Source: JAGNKE01 sp965230245
GTDB taxonomy: Bacteria; Pseudomonadota; Alphaproteobacteria; Micavibrionales; Micavibrionaceae
Direction of reading: 5' to 3'
NCBI GenBank assembly: GCA_965230245.1
Contig: OZ246000.1
Span: 2,170,001-2,234,000, forward strand
DNA length: 64,000 nucleotides
Part shown: in pieces, positions 15,062 through 23,541 of the stretch
Layout of the letters: the number at the start of each line of letters is the position of its first letter
Position numbering within the stretch: position 1 is the first letter of the stretch
Program-made: the position numbers and the translations under genes
The notes under the pieces: generated by a model
Database searches by the model: none
What the model saw: the letters and a program-made list of their open reading frames with translations, nothing else
Told to the model about the DNA's origin: nothing

Positions 15062-17788
15062 TCACGTCAGGGATTTGAGAGCATATAAAAGCTCCAGCGC
15101 ATCCCGAGGGGTCAGCTCATCTGGATTAATCCCCTCAAGGCGAGCAACAGCCTCGTGTTTGATATTAGCAGGCGCTTTCGATGTCGGTGGTGCGGCCGTG
15201 AACAAGGGTAAATCATCCGCGAGAGCCGTCAGTTTCCCTGATTGCTCCTTGGATTGAAGCAGGTCTAGTATCTCCTGCGAGCGGCGTACAACCGCATCGG
15301 GTAACCCCGCCAGCTTTGCGACATGAATTCCGTAAGAGCGATCGGCACTTCCGGCTACAACCTTGTGTAGGAACACGATAGAGTTTTGCCACTCTTTCAC
15401 ATCCATCGCATGACAACTCAAGGACGACAGCTTGGATTTCAAAGAGGTCAGTTCATGATAATGCGTGGCAAATAACCCGCGGCAGCGATTGATATCATGC
15501 AAATGCTCGACACAGGCCCAGGCAATCGAAAGCCCGTCAAATGTGGCCGTCCCGCGCCCGATCTCATCCAGAATAACCAGTGAATTTTCGGTCGACTGAT
15601 TCAGGATCGCGGCTGTTTCCACCATCTCCACCATAAACGTTGATTGCCCGCGCGCCAGGTCATCAGATGCACCCACCCGGCTGAAAACCCGATCAACCAG
15701 CCCGATATGGGCATGCTCCGCAGGAACAAACGAGCCTGCCTGCGCCATAATCGTAATCAACGCACATTGCCGCAGGAACGTCGATTTACCCGCCATATTC
15801 GGTCCCGTCAGAAGCCAGAGTTTTTGCTCAGGATTAAGGTTACAGTCATTAGGCACGAAACTCTCGTTTTGCTTACGTAAGGCCGCCTCGACAACCGGGT
15901 GACGGCCGCCTGCAATCTCGAAACTCTGCGTATCGTCAATGACAGGACGCACGTAATCCATCTCTACCGCAAGAGCGGCAAGTCCCGCAGCGACATCAAT
16001 GCTCGCCAGCCCCCTGGCAATACGCCCGATCTCACTGGCAAACCGTGAAACGGAATTCACAAGATTTTGGAAAATATCGATTTCAATCGCTTTGCTCTTC
16101 TCGGAGGCGGACGCCATATCCCGCTCAAGATCCGCCAGCTCGGTCGTCGTAAAGCGAACGGCATTCGCCAGTGTCTGGCGGTGTATAAAAGGGTTTGGGG
16201 CGTTATCCTGATCTTCCGCCTTCACCATAAGGGCATCGGCGCGTCGTGCAGGCACTTCGATAAAATAGCCCAGAACATTATTATGCTTGATCTTGAGCGT
16301 ATCGATTTTGCTTATCTCTTTATATTTTTTCTGTAGTGACGCCATGACCTGTCGGCTCTCATCGCGCAGTATACGAAGCTCGTCGAGTTTCACGACATAT
16401 CCTTTTTTGACAAAGCCGCCATCACGGATCAACGCTGGCGGATCATCAATAATCGCCTTGGCCAACTCATCATTAAGATCATCAAGAGCGGGGGAGGAGT
16501 CCATCAACTCCAGAATGTCGGACAGAACCGTTTTTGCATCACTATTGTTTAAAATCTCCGCACGGATAATCTCCGCTGTGGCCAGCCCAATACGCAGTGC
16601 CTGCAGGTCAGGCGGCGTCCCGCGTGATGCCGTGAGCCGTGAAAGCGCCCGCTCCATGTCCGGAACCTGTTTCAGATAGCCCCGAATGACCTCGTGCAAT
16701 GCCCTTTGTTCTTTGAAAAGGGAAACGCGGTCAAGGCGACGGTTGATCTTTTGCGTATCGAAAAGCGGCGCGGTAATGACATCTTGCAGCATCCGCGCAC
16801 CCGCACCCGTAATTGTGCGATCAATCGTATCGATAAGGCTGCCTTTTTTCTCTCCTGACAGTGTCCGCGTGAGTTCGAGGTTACGGCGGGTTGCCCCGTC
16901 CATCTCAAGGAAACTGTTTCCTGAAACCTGCTGCAACGGCTCGATATAGGGCACTTTGCCTTTTTGCGTTCTCTCGACGTAATTCAGCAACGCACCGGCC
17001 GCAGAAGTCTCCGCGCGGCCGAACTCCCCAAAAGACGAAAGTGATTGAACATCATAAAACGCCGTCAACTTCGATTCGGCATTCTGACTATCAAAGAAAC
17101 TATTGTGCTGAAAACTAAGCTTTTCCCTGTAACTCTCTATGTTTACAGATAATTTATTAGCTAAAGCTTCCTCAATCAAAACCTCGCCGGGAGCAATCCG
17201 ATCAAGCGCAGAGCGCACATCATCGGCTTCCAGCGGCTGCACCCTAAAAACACCCGTCGAAAGCTCCAGCCATGCCAGCCCGTAGGAGCCTTGTCCCGTT
17301 TCCGCAAGCGCGCAGAGGTAATTATTCGCTCGCGCATCCAGCAAATGGTCTTCGGTCAATGTTCCGGGGGTGACAACGCGCACGACTTCACGCCGTACAA
17401 GCGCCTTGGACACGCTTTGCCCTTCGCGTTTTGCACGGGCTTTGGCTTCGTCCGGTGTTTCAATTTGCTCGCAAACCGCAACCTTGTGTCCGGCCTTGAT
17501 CAGTTTTGCCAGATAAGGTTCATAAGAATGGTAGGGCACACCGCACATCGGAATATCCTGACCTTGCGCTTTGCCGCGTTTGGTTAAGGCGATATCAAGC
17601 ACATCGGCGGCAATCACGGCATCATCAAAGAAAAGCTCGTAAAAGTCGCCCATGCGATAAAACAACAAACAATCGGGATGGTCTTCTTTCACCTGAAGAT
17701 ATTGCGCCATCATAGGCGTATGGCCTTTGGACGCAGAAGAAGGCTGTGCGTTATCGTTACGCGAGTGTTTCCGAACAGCTTGGGACAT
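15062..17788 (-). CDS. mutS: DNA mismatch repair ATPase MutS
   Basis: A 908-residue full-length MutS. The N-terminal mismatch-reading domain carries FYRMGDFYELFFDDA (the Phe-x-Glu motif). The connector, lever and clamp domains follow. The ABC-type ATPase domain shows LLTGPNMAGKSTFLRQ (Walker A Lys 668), LVILDEIGRGTATFDGLSIAW (Walker B/signature) and ATHYHEL. It detects mispairs and recruits MutL in post-replicative repair. No mutL is in the window. Nothing looks truncated. It is an apparently single-gene unit, 57 bases after the start-distal end of the unknown gene region. Confidence 0.97.
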   Translation of the reverse strand: MSQAVRKHSRNDNAQPSSASKGHTPMMAQYLQVKEDHPDCLLFYRMGDFYELFFDDAVIAADVLDIALTKRGKAQGQDIPMCGVPYHSYEPYLAKLIKAGHKVAVCEQIETPDEAKARAKREGQSVSKALVRREVVRVVTPGTLTEDHLLDARANNYLCALAETGQGSYGLAWLELSTGVFRVQPLEADDVRSALDRIAPGEVLIEEALANKLSVNIESYREKLSFQHNSFFDSQNAESKLTAFYDVQSLSSFGEFGRAETSAAGALLNYVERTQKGKVPYIEPLQQVSGNSFLEMDGATRRNLELTRTLSGEKKGSLIDTIDRTITGAGARMLQDVITAPLFDTQKINRRLDRVSLFKEQRALHEVIRGYLKQVPDMERALSRLTASRGTPPDLQALRIGLATAEIIRAEILNNSDAKTVLSDILELMDSSPALDDLNDELAKAIIDDPPALIRDGGFVKKGYVVKLDELRILRDESRQVMASLQKKYKEISKIDTLKIKHNNVLGYFIEVPARRADALMVKAEDQDNAPNPFIHRQTLANAVRFTTTELADLERDMASASEKSKAIEIDIFQNLVNSVSRFASEIGRIARGLASIDVAAGLAALAVEMDYVRPVIDDTQSFEIAGGRHPVVEAALRKQNESFVPNDCNLNPEQKLWLLTGPNMAGKSTFLRQCALITIMAQAGSFVPAEHAHIGLVDRVFSRVGASDDLARGQSTFMVEMVETAAILNQSTENSLVILDEIGRGTATFDGLSIAWACVEHLHDINRCRGLFATHYHELTSLKSKLSSLSCHAMDVKEWQNSIVFLHKVVAGSADRSYGIHVAKLAGLPDAVVRRSQEILDLLQSKEQSGKLTALADDLPLFTAAPPTSKAPANIKHEAVARLEGINPDELTPRDALELLYALKSLT

Positions 17789-17845
17789 ACCTAAGAGTCA
17801 TACGACAAGTCGGCATGAATGAGAATAAAAAATGCTGGAAAAAGC

Positions 17846-18454
17846 TTACTGAACTGTGGGTTCTAGCTGATGCGCAGCTGCTGAGCCCTGATCAAGGTAA
17901 ACCACACGGTCCGCACTTGTTCTCGGGTTCACGACGGCCTCGACATCAAGCGCGGCATGCAGAACCTCTCGCAAATTTCCGACCGTCATACGGTGTCTTG
18001 TCGAGCCGCTGAATTCCGGGAACGCAGATTTCTGGCGGGGCGTAGAATTTGTGAAATTGTTGATGAAAGTTGTGAGGTGATAGGCATCGCTGTCATCGGA
18101 ATACTTACCATGATTCGTTATAAAGTCTGCGTAATTCACGATTTCACGAAGTTGTTCAATCAAGCTGAAGGATAGGTCTTCCAGCTCTTCGCTCGCTGCC
18201 GCGGTTTTCTTACCGGAGACCAGAACTTCGTCCATTTGGTCCATTGTTTCATAGAGCTTCTTGCACTCTCCGTAAGTTACGGAGTAATGGGGCTTCGGAA
18301 GATTGCCGTAATCAGGCCTCGGCTCAAGCGGAGGCAGCGTTATAGGTGTATATAAGGCAATATAATCCGCGGGAGGGCGGATAAAATCGCTGACATCTAG
18401 AGGCTGCAAAGCGTCTCTCAGACGGGATAACGGTGCTTTTAATTCTTTTATCAT
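17846..18454 (-). CDS. Unknown 202-residue protein behind a CtrA-type site
   Basis: A soluble protein with a Pro-rich N-terminal third (FIRPPADYIALYTPITLPPL), then a mostly helical stretch (ECKKLYETMDQMDEVLVSGK, LEDLSFSLIEQLREIVNYAD) and a polar C-terminus. There is no signal peptide, membrane segment or recognisable catalytic motif. A TATAAT lies only about 9 bases before the ATG and a TATAAC lies about 20 bases before it; two adjacent palindromes forming TTAA-N7-TTAA lie 51 bases upstream. If CtrA binds there, the gene may be cell-cycle controlled. I do not recognise a family. Confidence 0.6.
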   Translation of the reverse strand: MIKELKAPLSRLRDALQPLDVSDFIRPPADYIALYTPITLPPLEPRPDYGNLPKPHYSVTYGECKKLYETMDQMDEVLVSGKKTAAASEELEDLSFSLIEQLREIVNYADFITNHGKYSDDSDAYHLTTFINNFTNSTPRQKSAFPEFSGSTRHRMTVGNLREVLHAALDVEAVVNPRTSADRVVYLDQGSAAAHQLEPTVQ

Positions 18455-18504
18455 GTGCAGATCATTATACTAAAGTTATATGATTATTTAATCTAGCACA
18501 TAAA

Positions 18505-18525
18505 CGGTTAACCGCTTCTTAAGAA
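18505..18525 (-). promoter_or_regulatory. CtrA-type box made of two adjacent 10-bp palindromes
   Basis: Plus-strand CGGTTAACCG (18505-18514) and TTCTTAAGAA (18516-18525) are both perfect palindromes with centres 11 bp apart. On the minus strand this gives TTAAGAAGCGGTTAACC, an exact TTAA-N7-TTAAC match to the known CtrA site. It lies 51 bases upstream of the unknown gene start at 18454. Confidence 0.55.
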
Positions 18526-18567
18526 AGATGCGCTAATTGATTTACATAATTAAGAAAAGTTTTTTAC

Positions 18568-19050
18568 CTACTCGGTACCTGTAGAGCCAAAGCCACCGTC
18601 GCCGCGCTCGGAATCATCAAGATCTTTTACAATGCTCCATTCGACATGCGTGTGACGCTCGACAACCATCTGGGCAATCCGCATACCGCGCTTGATCGTA
18701 AACGGCTCTTTGCCGTGATTAATAAGAATCACTTTGATTTCACCACGGTAATCCGCATCAATCGTACCCGGCGTGTTCAAAACAGTTACGCCGTGATTTA
18801 TAGCTAGGCCTGAGCGCGGCCGCACCTGCGCTTCGAAACCCTTGGGAAGCGCAATGCTCAAACCCGTCGGGATCAACGCACGGTCACCGGGGCCAAGCTC
18901 GAGATCCTCATCCAACGCAGCCGTAAGATCCATACCTGCGGACATGGCAGTCGCATAAGTAGGCACCTGCAAACCGACGGCATGTTCCAATGGTCTGAGG
19001 GCGACGACAATGTCATCTTCATGACTGATGTTTTTGATCTCTTTGTCCAT
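18568..19050 (-). CDS. dut: dUTP diphosphatase
   Basis: A 160-residue trimeric-type dUTPase that hydrolyses dUTP to dUMP, keeping uracil out of DNA and feeding thymidylate synthesis. The five motifs are present in order: AGMDLTAALD, PRSGLAINHGVTVLN, GTIDADYRGEIKV, RIAQMVV and the C-terminal RGDGGFGSTG that closes over the active site. The length is slightly above the usual 150 because of a short N-terminal addition. Its start overlaps the coaBC end by 32 bases, so the two are cotranscribed and probably translationally coupled, a pairing common in alphaproteobacteria. Confidence 0.95.
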   Translation of the reverse strand: MDKEIKNISHEDDIVVALRPLEHAVGLQVPTYATAMSAGMDLTAALDEDLELGPGDRALIPTGLSIALPKGFEAQVRPRSGLAINHGVTVLNTPGTIDADYRGEIKVILINHGKEPFTIKRGMRIAQMVVERHTHVEWSIVKDLDDSERGDGGFGSTGTE

Positions 19051-20266
19051 GATCTTCCAGATATGTTGCTATATATTCAACGAGTTTAGATGCTATCTCT
19101 GTTTTACTCCGACGTGGCCATTTTTCAACGGTATTTTTGCCGAAAAGAAACACCTCGTTATGATCAGAGCCGAAAGTCTTCTCGTTTCCGCTCTGATCCG
19201 GGCCAACGAGATTTGCAACCAGCAAGTCACAACCTTTTCGCTCGAGCTTGGCCGCGGCATTCTTCTCAAGATGATCCGTCTCGGCTGAGAAACCAACGAC
19301 CACTTGCGGCCTGTGTTCCTTATGATTCGATAAAGTTTTCAAAATATCGGGGTTCTCGGTAAAACTTACATTGGCCAGATCAGTACCTTTGCCCTTCTTA
19401 ATTTTAGTGTCTTGAGGATTCTCAGGACGCCAGTCACTAACGGCCGCCGCGCAAACGGCAATATCTACGGGCAGGGCACTCTCGCACGCTTCCAGCATCT
19501 CAAGAGCACTTTCCACGGCAATGGTTTTAACACCCTGCGGCGCGGGAATATTGACAGGACCGCTGACCAGCGTTACGCTCGCGCCCGCTTTTGTCAGGGC
19601 TTCGGCGATCGCATGTCCTTGTTTGCCGGACGAACGATTGCCAATAAAACGCACGGGATCAACCTTCTCAAACGTCGGGCCGCTGGTCACAAGAGCGCTG
19701 TACCCCTTTAGGGGCTTTTCAAAAAAAAAGGAATGGATGGCTTTGAAAATATCTTCGGGTTCGCTCATACGGCCCCAACCTGTCTCTCCGCAAGCCATAT
19801 CTCCGGGTTCAGGCCCGATCTGCTGAATGCCGCGCTCTTTCAGAACCGAGATATTTGTTTGCGTGGCGGCATTATTCCACATCTGCGGGTTCATCGCGGG
19901 CGCAACCATAATCGGTTTGTCAGATGCAAGAAGTGTTGTTGATGCGAGATCATTCGCCAGACCGTGCGCCATTTTAGCCATCAAATCCGCACTGGCGGGG
20001 GCGACAACAATCAGGTCAGCCTCACGGCTCAGGCGGATATGTCCCATATCCGTTTCATCCGTCAGAGACCACAAATCCGTATATGTTTTTTCGGCGCTCA
20101 ACGAAGAAACGCTTAAAGGCGTGATGAATTGCGAACCGCCTTTTGTCAGGATCGTACGCACTTGTGCACCATCCTTTTTAAGCAGGCGAATAAGCTCCAG
20201 CGACTTGTAGGCCGCAATACCGCCGGAAATAATCAATAATATGGTCTTGTCTTTTAAACCAGCCAT
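19019..20266 (-). CDS. coaBC: Bifunctional phosphopantothenoylcysteine decarboxylase/synthetase
   Basis: A 415-residue fusion of CoaC (N-terminal flavin-dependent decarboxylase: LIISGGIAAYKSLELIRLLKKDGAQVRTILTKGG, VAPAMNPQMW) and CoaB (C-terminal synthetase: VTSGPTFEKVDPVRFIGNRSSGKQG, VAAVSDWRP with KIKKGK, and VGFSAETD). It makes 4'-phosphopantetheine in coenzyme A synthesis. The ATG at 20266 has AAGG 7 bases upstream and is preferred to a TTG two codons earlier. It overlaps dut. In many alphaproteobacteria ubiE-ubiB-coaBC-dut are contiguous; here a different gene and no ubiB lie between ubiE and coaBC. Confidence 0.95.
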   Translation of the reverse strand: MAGLKDKTILLIISGGIAAYKSLELIRLLKKDGAQVRTILTKGGSQFITPLSVSSLSAEKTYTDLWSLTDETDMGHIRLSREADLIVVAPASADLMAKMAHGLANDLASTTLLASDKPIMVAPAMNPQMWNNAATQTNISVLKERGIQQIGPEPGDMACGETGWGRMSEPEDIFKAIHSFFFEKPLKGYSALVTSGPTFEKVDPVRFIGNRSSGKQGHAIAEALTKAGASVTLVSGPVNIPAPQGVKTIAVESALEMLEACESALPVDIAVCAAAVSDWRPENPQDTKIKKGKGTDLANVSFTENPDILKTLSNHKEHRPQVVVGFSAETDHLEKNAAAKLERKGCDLLVANLVGPDQSGNEKTFGSDHNEVFLFGKNTVEKWPRRSKTEIASKLVEYIATYLEDHGQRDQKHQS

Positions 20267-20312
20267 CTTCAAACCTTAAATCAGTCACTCGGATATCATA
20301 ACACACGTCGAA

Positions 20313-20350
20313 TAAAAAAGCCCCGCTACATAAAGCGGAGCTTTAAAAAA
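20313..20350 (-). terminator. Terminator after the Ala/Glu-rich protein gene
   Basis: A stem of AGC-CCGCT against AGCGG-GCT with a short loop is flanked by A-runs on one side and T-runs on the other, so it works on the minus strand and could work in both directions. It sits 27 bases beyond the stop of the 221-residue gene. Confidence 0.7.
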
Positions 20351-20376
20351 TATTTGTAAGCTAAAGTAAATAAAGC

Positions 20377-21042
20377 TTATTCAACAGCTTCAGATACGTC
20401 TTCAACTTTCTTTTGCGCTTCGTCCTTCATCGCATTAACAGCATCCTGCGCTTCTTCCTGGATGGAGCTTGCAGCAGCCGGCTCGATATCAGCAGCTTGC
20501 TCTTCAATCGCTTCTTCAAGTGCTGTTTCTGCATCTTCTGCGGCTTCTGTAGCTTCCGCGGCAGCAGCTTCTGCGTTTTCAGCAGCTTCCGTCGCTTCCT
20601 TAATAGCAGCTTCCGCTTCTTTCAACTCAGCCGGCATTTCAGGCGTGGCCTCTGCAGCAGCATCATCAAAAAGCGCATCTGCTTTTTCAGTCATAGCATC
20701 AGCAGTATCTTGTGCGCCTTCCTTAATCATATTAGCCGCTTCTTCTGCATCTTCACCAAGTGCGTCGGCAGTCTCAGAAGCACTTTTGCTCATCTCTCCA
20801 ACCTTCTCGGAAGCCGCTTCTTTCATTTCGGCAGCAGCTTCAACAACACTGTCGCCAGCATCTTGGATGTTCTCAGAAAGATCCAGACCGATGGCACTCT
20901 CACCGGCAGCAGGCTGTATTGCTGCAGCTTCTGTAGAGGCATCTGTCATACCTTCTTTTTGATTGGAAAGTGCAAGAATTCCAACCAGACCAACGGCCAG
21001 AACGGCAGTTGAATAAATAACGGATTTTGTAAAATTGCTCAT
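20377..21042 (-). CDS. Membrane-anchored Ala/Glu-rich helical protein (LEA/apolipoprotein-like)
   Basis: A 221-residue protein. Residues 7-26 are one hydrophobic segment (VIYSTAVLAVGLVGILALSN), likely an uncleaved anchor or signal. The rest is low-complexity and strongly acidic, dominated by Ala, Glu, Asp and Lys, with irregular 11-residue-like repeats such as AAEMKEAASEKVGEMSKSAS and AEAAAAEATEAAEDAETALE. It has no Cys, Trp or Tyr after the anchor. This composition predicts long amphipathic or disordered helices in the periplasm, as in LEA-like or apolipoprotein-like proteins. GGAAGG precedes the ATG. It sits where ubiB is often found. Function unknown. Confidence 0.65.
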   Translation of the reverse strand: MSNFTKSVIYSTAVLAVGLVGILALSNQKEGMTDASTEAAAIQPAAGESAIGLDLSENIQDAGDSVVEAAAEMKEAASEKVGEMSKSASETADALGEDAEEAANMIKEGAQDTADAMTEKADALFDDAAAEATPEMPAELKEAEAAIKEATEAAENAEAAAAEATEAAEDAETALEEAIEEQAADIEPAAASSIQEEAQDAVNAMKDEAQKKVEDVSEAVE

Positions 21043-21165
21043 GAGGGTAACCCTTCCTACTGTATTTCACATAATTAAAATTGTCTCTCAAGTTCGCAAA
21101 CAATTGCCCCGTTATAGACAAAAGTCAACTGAAAAAGAAGAAAAATCGACATTATGGTAATTATT

Positions 21166-21930
21166 TTATGGCTTGGTGCCTTGATGAACAGCGACGATAC
21201 CTGCGCTGAAATTATTGTATCTGGCGAGTTTAAAGCCCGCATCTTTAATACGCTGTAATAATCTTTCCTGTGTGGGAAACCTGCGGATACTTTCAACCAG
21301 ATACTGATAGCTTTCCTCATCATCGGCAATGACTTTACCGAGTCGGGGAATCACCAGATCCGAATAAACAGTATAGGCACTGGCAAGAAAATCAGGCTGA
21401 ACATGGCTGAATTCCAGACAGAAAAACCGTCCACCGGGTTTTAAAACGCGATAGGCTTCGGTAAGCGCATTATCAATATGTGTGACATTACGAAGACCAA
21501 ACGCAATCGTGTAGAGATCAACGCTATTATCTGCCATAGGCAGGCTTTCCGCATTTCCTGTGACCCATTCAAAATCATGAAGCCAGCCGTTATCCACCGC
21601 ACGGTCGCGGCCGACGGAAAGCATGTTCTCGTTCAAATCACAAAGTGTAATCGTTGCGCCCGCACCGATCTTCTTGCGGATACGAAAGGCGATATCGCCC
21701 GTTCCGCCGGCAACATCCAGATAATGAAGAGGCTTGCCGTTGCGCATCGCCTTCGGTCTGATCATACGAACAAAACGATCTTTCCAGATACGATGAATAC
21801 CGCCTGACATCAGATCGTTCATCAAATCATAACGGTCGGCAACACTGTCAAAAACGCCGATGACCTTGCCCGTTTTTTCATCAGGGGTGACTTCTTTCTC
21901 ACCAAACCATATGCTCTCTGGATTCTGCAT
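21166..21930 (-). CDS. ubiE: Ubiquinone/menaquinone biosynthesis C-methyltransferase
   Basis: A 254-residue SAM methyltransferase that adds the C-methyl group of the quinone ring. The family signature YDLMNDLMSGGIHRIWKDRFV is followed by the SAM site LDVAGGTGDIAFRI, then GNAESLPMADNSVDLYTIAFGLRNVTHIDNALTEAYRVLKPGGRF. Both UbiE motifs are intact and the C-terminus has the usual AGIVAVHQGTKP. It is divergent from murJ with only 38 bases between the starts. No ubiB follows, unlike many relatives. Confidence 0.96.
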   Translation of the reverse strand: MQNPESIWFGEKEVTPDEKTGKVIGVFDSVADRYDLMNDLMSGGIHRIWKDRFVRMIRPKAMRNGKPLHYLDVAGGTGDIAFRIRKKIGAGATITLCDLNENMLSVGRDRAVDNGWLHDFEWVTGNAESLPMADNSVDLYTIAFGLRNVTHIDNALTEAYRVLKPGGRFFCLEFSHVQPDFLASAYTVYSDLVIPRLGKVIADDEESYQYLVESIRRFPTQERLLQRIKDAGFKLARYNNFSAGIVAVHQGTKP

Positions 21931-21968
21931 CTATATTTTACTCCTGAAATGATGGTATTTGTTAGCAC

Positions 21969-23534
21969 ATGAAATTGGTAAAAGCCATGGCCACTGTTGC
22001 CGGAATGACCGGCCTATCGCGGATCGCAGGATTCGTGCGCGATATCATGACGGCGGCCGTACTTGGGGCAGGGCCTGTTGCAGATGCATTTTTTATAGCC
22101 TTAAAACTGCCAAACCTCTTTAGACGCATCACCGCCGAAGGCGCATTCAGCGTCTCCTTCGTTCCTTTATATACAAAGACATTGGAAAATGAGGGACAAG
22201 AGGCAGCACAAAACCTGTCCAGCAATGTCTTCATGGTGATGTTGGCAATCCTGACGGCTTTTGTAATGCTTGCTATGATTAGCATGCCTGCGGTCATACT
22301 GGCGATTGTGCCTGGATTTTATGACGATCCTGAGAAATATGCACTGACCGTAGAGTTCTCTCGCATTACATTTCCGTATCTGCTGCTTATGTCTCTGACG
22401 GCATTGATGGGCGGTGTACTAAACGCACATGATCGCTTTGCACCGTTTGCCTTCGTACCGACACTGTTCAATCTCTCGCTGATTACAGCATTGCTCTTGA
22501 GCGATTACTTTCCGACAGCAGGGCATGCGATGTCTTGGGGACTTCTGGCAGCCGGGTTCCTTCAATTTGCCTTCTTATATACATGTATCAAGCGGGCTGG
22601 ACTGAAAATCAATTTCCGGCGACCCGTTATGGATGAAAGCGTCAAAAAGATTTTCCGACTCATGGGGCCGGGAATTGTCGGGGCAGGGGTCGTGCAAATC
22701 AACCTCTTTGTTGATTTCATCATCGCATCGTATCTTTCCAGCGGCGCAATCTCTTACCTTTATTATGCAGACCGATTAAATCAACTCCCGCTAGGTGTCG
22801 TGGGAATCGCGGTTGGAACTGCGCTCCTGCCGATGCTCTCCCGTGCCATGGCAAAGGAGGAGGGCGAAGATGCCCCGAAAGGCGAAGCCCGCGATCTTTT
22901 TAACCGCGCTCTGGAATACTGCCTATTGCTGGCCTTGCCGGCAGCAGTCGCACTGGGTGTCATTCCGCTCACGTTAATTACTGTCCTGTTCGAGCGTGGA
23001 GAATTCACCTCAACAGACAGCGAGATAACTGCCAAAATCTTGATCTGCTATTCAATCGGACTTCCTGCATACATCGCGACCAAAGTTTTCTCGACCGCGC
23101 ACTGGGCAAGACATGACACAACAACACCCGTCAAAATTTCGATTCTTGGCGTCGGCCTGAACATTATCGTTGCGGTCTCTCTCGCCCCTATCATTGGTGT
23201 CGCGGGAATCGCTCTGGCCACGGGGCTAACAGGTTGGGTTCAATACTTCGCACATGTATATGCCTTGAAAAATCATCCGCAGGCTCAACTGGATGATCGT
23301 TTCAAACGGAACGTCCCGCGCATCATCCTTGCATCTTGTCTAATGGGTGTTGCGCTGTATATACTCGCCACGATTTTGGAAAGCTGGGTTTTCGGCGGCA
23401 CGGCAACAAGTAAAATTGCAGCAGTCTCCATTCTTGTCCTGAGCGGAATGGTCATTTACGGAGCAGCCATTCTCGGCACAGGCACAGTAAAGCCAAGCGA
23501 TTTGAAGAAACACCTACTAAGAAAAGGCACGTAG
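21969..23534 (+). CDS. murJ: Lipid II flippase MurJ
   Basis: A 521-residue integral membrane protein of the MOP exporter superfamily with about 14 hydrophobic segments. The family N-terminus is visible: VAGMTGLSRIAGFVRDIMTAAVLGAGPVADAFFIALKLPNLFRRITAEGAFSVSFVPLY (written here as one region, residues 7-65, in pieces: GLSRIAGFVRD, FFIALKLPNLFRR, GAFSVSFVPLY). It flips the peptidoglycan precursor lipid II across the inner membrane. The ATG lies close to the divergent ubiE start. trpS begins 7 bases after its stop, so a murJ-trpS operon is likely, an arrangement also seen in relatives. Confidence 0.95.
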   Translation: MKLVKAMATVAGMTGLSRIAGFVRDIMTAAVLGAGPVADAFFIALKLPNLFRRITAEGAFSVSFVPLYTKTLENEGQEAAQNLSSNVFMVMLAILTAFVMLAMISMPAVILAIVPGFYDDPEKYALTVEFSRITFPYLLLMSLTALMGGVLNAHDRFAPFAFVPTLFNLSLITALLLSDYFPTAGHAMSWGLLAAGFLQFAFLYTCIKRAGLKINFRRPVMDESVKKIFRLMGPGIVGAGVVQINLFVDFIIASYLSSGAISYLYYADRLNQLPLGVVGIAVGTALLPMLSRAMAKEEGEDAPKGEARDLFNRALEYCLLLALPAAVALGVIPLTLITVLFERGEFTSTDSEITAKILICYSIGLPAYIATKVFSTAHWARHDTTTPVKISILGVGLNIIVAVSLAPIIGVAGIALATGLTGWVQYFAHVYALKNHPQAQLDDRFKRNVPRIILASCLMGVALYILATILESWVFGGTATSKIAAVSILVLSGMVIYGAAILGTGTVKPSDLKKHLLRKGT

Positions 23535-23541
23535 AAAAGCG

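Noticed and set aside
20413..21012. Long opposite-strand frames over the Ala/Glu-rich gene
   Set aside because: Ser/Ala- and Cys/Phe-rich products are mirror images of the GCA/GAA-rich codons; no ribosome-binding site.
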